A stretch of DNA of 64,000 nt from Rossellomorea pakistanensis (lineage in GTDB: Bacteria > Bacillota > Bacilli > Bacillales > Bacillaceae_B). The notes beneath the pieces were generated by a model. It saw only the letters and a program-made list of their open reading frames with translations. It was not told the origin of the DNA and did not search any database. The stretch spans positions 558,001 to 622,000 of the forward strand of contig NZ_JAFBDZ010000001.1 of the NCBI RefSeq assembly GCF_016908495.1, read 5' to 3'. Every line of letters begins with the position of its first letter. Positions within the stretch are counted from its first letter, which is position 1. A program made the translations under genes and the position numbers. Positions 63,616 to 64,000 of the stretch are shown in pieces.

Positions 63616-64000
63616 TTAACGCCAATTTCTTACCTCATGGTCTGACGGAAGGAATGTTGTAAGAATACCAAGTAGCGGTAAGAAACTACATAATACCATA
63701 ATGAATCGAATGCTAAATAAATCAGCTAAACTTCCAAATAAAACAGCACCCACAGCACCCATACCAAATGCCAACCCAACTGTTAATCCTGATACCATAC
63801 CAATTTTCTGTGGTAAGAGTTCTTGTGCATAAACGACAGTCACACTAAAGCTTGAAGAAAGAATGAATCCAATGGCAAAGAAAAAAGGAATCACCAATGA
63901 AAGCGGAAGATATGGCAGGATTAGTGTTAATGGAGCTGAACCTAACATAGAAAAGAAAATAATATTCCGTTTTCCAAAACGGTCAGCTAATGGACCACCC
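63616..64000 (-). CDS. MFS transporter, Fsr-like, N-terminus beyond window
   Basis: The frame is open to the window edge. Visible are the major-facilitator loop GGPLADRFGKRNI and about five membrane helices (LGSAPLTLILPYLPLSLVIP, FFFAIGFILSSSFSVTVVY, GLTVGLAFGMGAVGAVLFG). The AQELLPQKIGMVSG and GAVLFGSLAD details resemble the fosmidomycin-resistance (Fsr) group of efflux proteins. The start lies outside, so length and exact subfamily cannot be judged. A terminator follows. Confidence 0.8.
   Translation of the reverse strand, partial: GGPLADRFGKRNIIFFSMLGSAPLTLILPYLPLSLVIPFFFAIGFILSSSFSVTVVYAQELLPQKIGMVSGLTVGLAFGMGAVGAVLFGSLADLFSIRFIMVLCSFLPLLGILTTFLPSDHEVRNWR

Overview
The window looks like a chromosomal segment of a low-GC, Gram-positive, endospore-forming Bacillaceae species. 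Supporting signs are strong AGGAGG-type ribosome binding sites with many TTG and GTG starts, an S-box (SAM-I) riboswitch, a gerA-type germination operon, a Spo0M-like gene, CvfB, NprR-type signalling and a CcpA-type cre site. I saw no rRNA, tRNA, phage block, insertion sequence or CRISPR array. The segment is mostly ordinary core and metabolic chromosome, with a few unusual islands.

Layout. (1) 1-7690, minus strand: a SAM-riboswitch-controlled methionine operon metI-metC-yitJ-metH, with metH cut by the window edge. (2) 7.8-12.5 kb: HAD hydrolase, DUF948 protein, azoreductase, a 51-aa ORF, holin-like protein, cyclophilin and a DJ-1/PfpI protein, followed by a candidate structured RNA at 12617-12735. 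(3) 13.0-16.7 kb: a gerKA-gerKB-gerKC germinant receptor operon behind a sigma-G-like promoter. (4) 16.9-18.9 kb: a regulator made of an HTH domain fused to a degenerate F1-ATPase beta-subunit domain, facing an AAA ATPase across four evenly spaced palindromes. (5) 19-25 kb: small enzymes, an ArsR-SRPBCC regulator pair, a short Spo0M-like protein and threonine aldolase. (6) 25.8-27.2 kb: an NprR-like HTH/TPR receptor followed 11 bp later by a 41-codon secreted pro-peptide gene, which looks like a peptide quorum-sensing pair.

(7) 29.7-41.9 kb, minus strand: a complete reductive pyrimidine (uracil/thymine) catabolic cluster: beta-ureidopropionase, PreT, PreA, dihydropyrimidinase, NCS1 permease, two tiny uncharacterised ORFs and a terminator, then a PucR regulator, CoA-acylating (methyl)malonate-semialdehyde dehydrogenase and an omega-aminotransferase. 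Together they take uracil or thymine to (methyl)malonate semialdehyde and then acetyl- or propionyl-CoA. A cre palindrome precedes the cluster. (8) 42.8-48.4 kb: GmhB-like phosphatase, MMPL transporter, and a cNMP/CBS/DUF294 protein paired with a DnaQ-type exonuclease. (9) 48.6-52.3 kb: proA, proB and proC, separated by repeats. (10) 52.8-64 kb: LCP ligase, aldehyde dehydrogenase plus DUF779, a PadR-HAAS-DUF4153 module, an ECF-like sigma factor with a second ClpP, MsrA, a 2-deoxyribosyltransferase-like protein, GNAT, CvfB and an edge-truncated Fsr-like MFS transporter.

The intergenic spaces hold at least two families of palindromic repeats. Family A is about 115 bp with GGCTGTCCCA...TGGGACAGCC-like ends (six clear copies). 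Family B has GGGACGGTTCTCGA arms, and one copy is a perfect 50-bp palindrome. There is also a Bacillaceae-type GC-richer repeat. The strongest candidate for something undescribed is the HTH/pseudo-F1-beta regulator with its phased operator array (16890-18043). All family names rest on motif recognition by eye; no database search was run.
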